This document shows, in pieces, positions 5,429 to 5,485 of a stretch of 5,485 bases of DNA. The DNA lies in NCBI GenBank assembly GCA_027030825.1, contig JALVEM010000031.1:1-5485 (forward strand). Reading direction: 5' to 3'. The position numbers were made by a program, and so were the translations under genes. This DNA comes from Thiohalobacter sp. (GTDB taxonomy: Bacteria > Pseudomonadota > Gammaproteobacteria > Thiohalobacterales > Thiohalobacteraceae). The notes under the pieces were generated by a model. It was not told the origin of the DNA and did no database searches. It saw only the letters and a list, made by a program, of their open reading frames with translations. Each line of letters opens with the position of its first letter. Position 1 is the stretch's first letter.

Positions 5429-5485
5429 ATGAGCGAGGTCTTCACCAAAAGCATGGCGAGAAACATCTATTACGGAGGAAGCCTG
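5429..5485 (+). CDS. norC: Nitric oxide reductase cytochrome c subunit NorC, N-terminal 19 residues, 3' partial
   Basis: The frame begins MSEVFTKSMARNIYYGGSL and runs off the window end. This closely resembles the NorC N terminus I recall from Pseudomonas-type denitrifiers (MSETFTKGMARNIYFGGSV), where it leads directly into the single membrane anchor before the periplasmic haem c domain. NorC passes electrons to NorB, which reduces two NO to N2O in the cytoplasmic membrane; norB normally follows. The haem-binding CxxCH lies outside the window, so the call rests on a short but characteristic stretch plus the FNR/Dnr-type promoter ahead of it. Base composition is lower than in the genes before it (28 G+C of 57), with AGA and GGA codons. 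Confidence 0.85.
   Translation, partial: MSEVFTKSMARNIYYGGSL

Overview
This GC-rich window (about two thirds G+C, except for the last ~150 bases) reads entirely on the + strand and looks like the chromosome of a denitrifying proteobacterium. The best guess is a sulfur-oxidising or purple-sulfur-type gammaproteobacterium. That guess rests on the style of the UvrD, KamA-like and NorC sequences and is not a firm taxonomic call.

Layout: (1) bases 1-384 are the 3' end of a lysine-2,3-aminomutase-like (KamA family) radical SAM protein. (2) A 74-base gap holds two GC-rich stem-loops, the first wrapped around the kamA-like stop codon. (3) Four genes follow so tightly packed that they almost certainly form one transcription unit: an unrecognised 292-aa soluble protein (459-1337), an unrecognised 105-aa protein starting in an ATGA overlap (1334-1651), a 487-aa redox protein after a 10-base gap (1662-3125), and UvrD/DNA helicase II starting in a TGATG overlap (3125-5320). 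(4) A 108-base spacer carries an FNR/Dnr-type operator, a matching -10 element and a ribosome binding site. It leads into (5) the first 19 codons of norC, the cytochrome c subunit of nitric oxide reductase, cut by the window end.

The most unusual item is the 487-aa protein. It joins an N-terminal helix-turn-helix and a helical, probably coiled-coil segment to a plant-type [2Fe-2S] ferredoxin domain with all four ligand cysteines. A ferredoxin-reductase-like module follows, in which the usual FAD-binding (RxYS) and NAD-binding (GGTG/DTG and CGP) signatures have all been replaced. It therefore looks like a redox-responsive DNA-binding or scaffold protein built from an electron-transfer enzyme, not an active reductase. 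Its target and its relationship to the two unknown upstream genes, to uvrD and to norC cannot be settled from this sequence.

Regulation visible here: translational coupling inside the four-gene unit, and a separate anaerobic/NO-responsive promoter for norC whose operator centre lies 41.5 bases upstream of the start site predicted from the -10 element. No RNA genes, insertion sequences, CRISPR arrays or convincing intrinsic terminators were seen.
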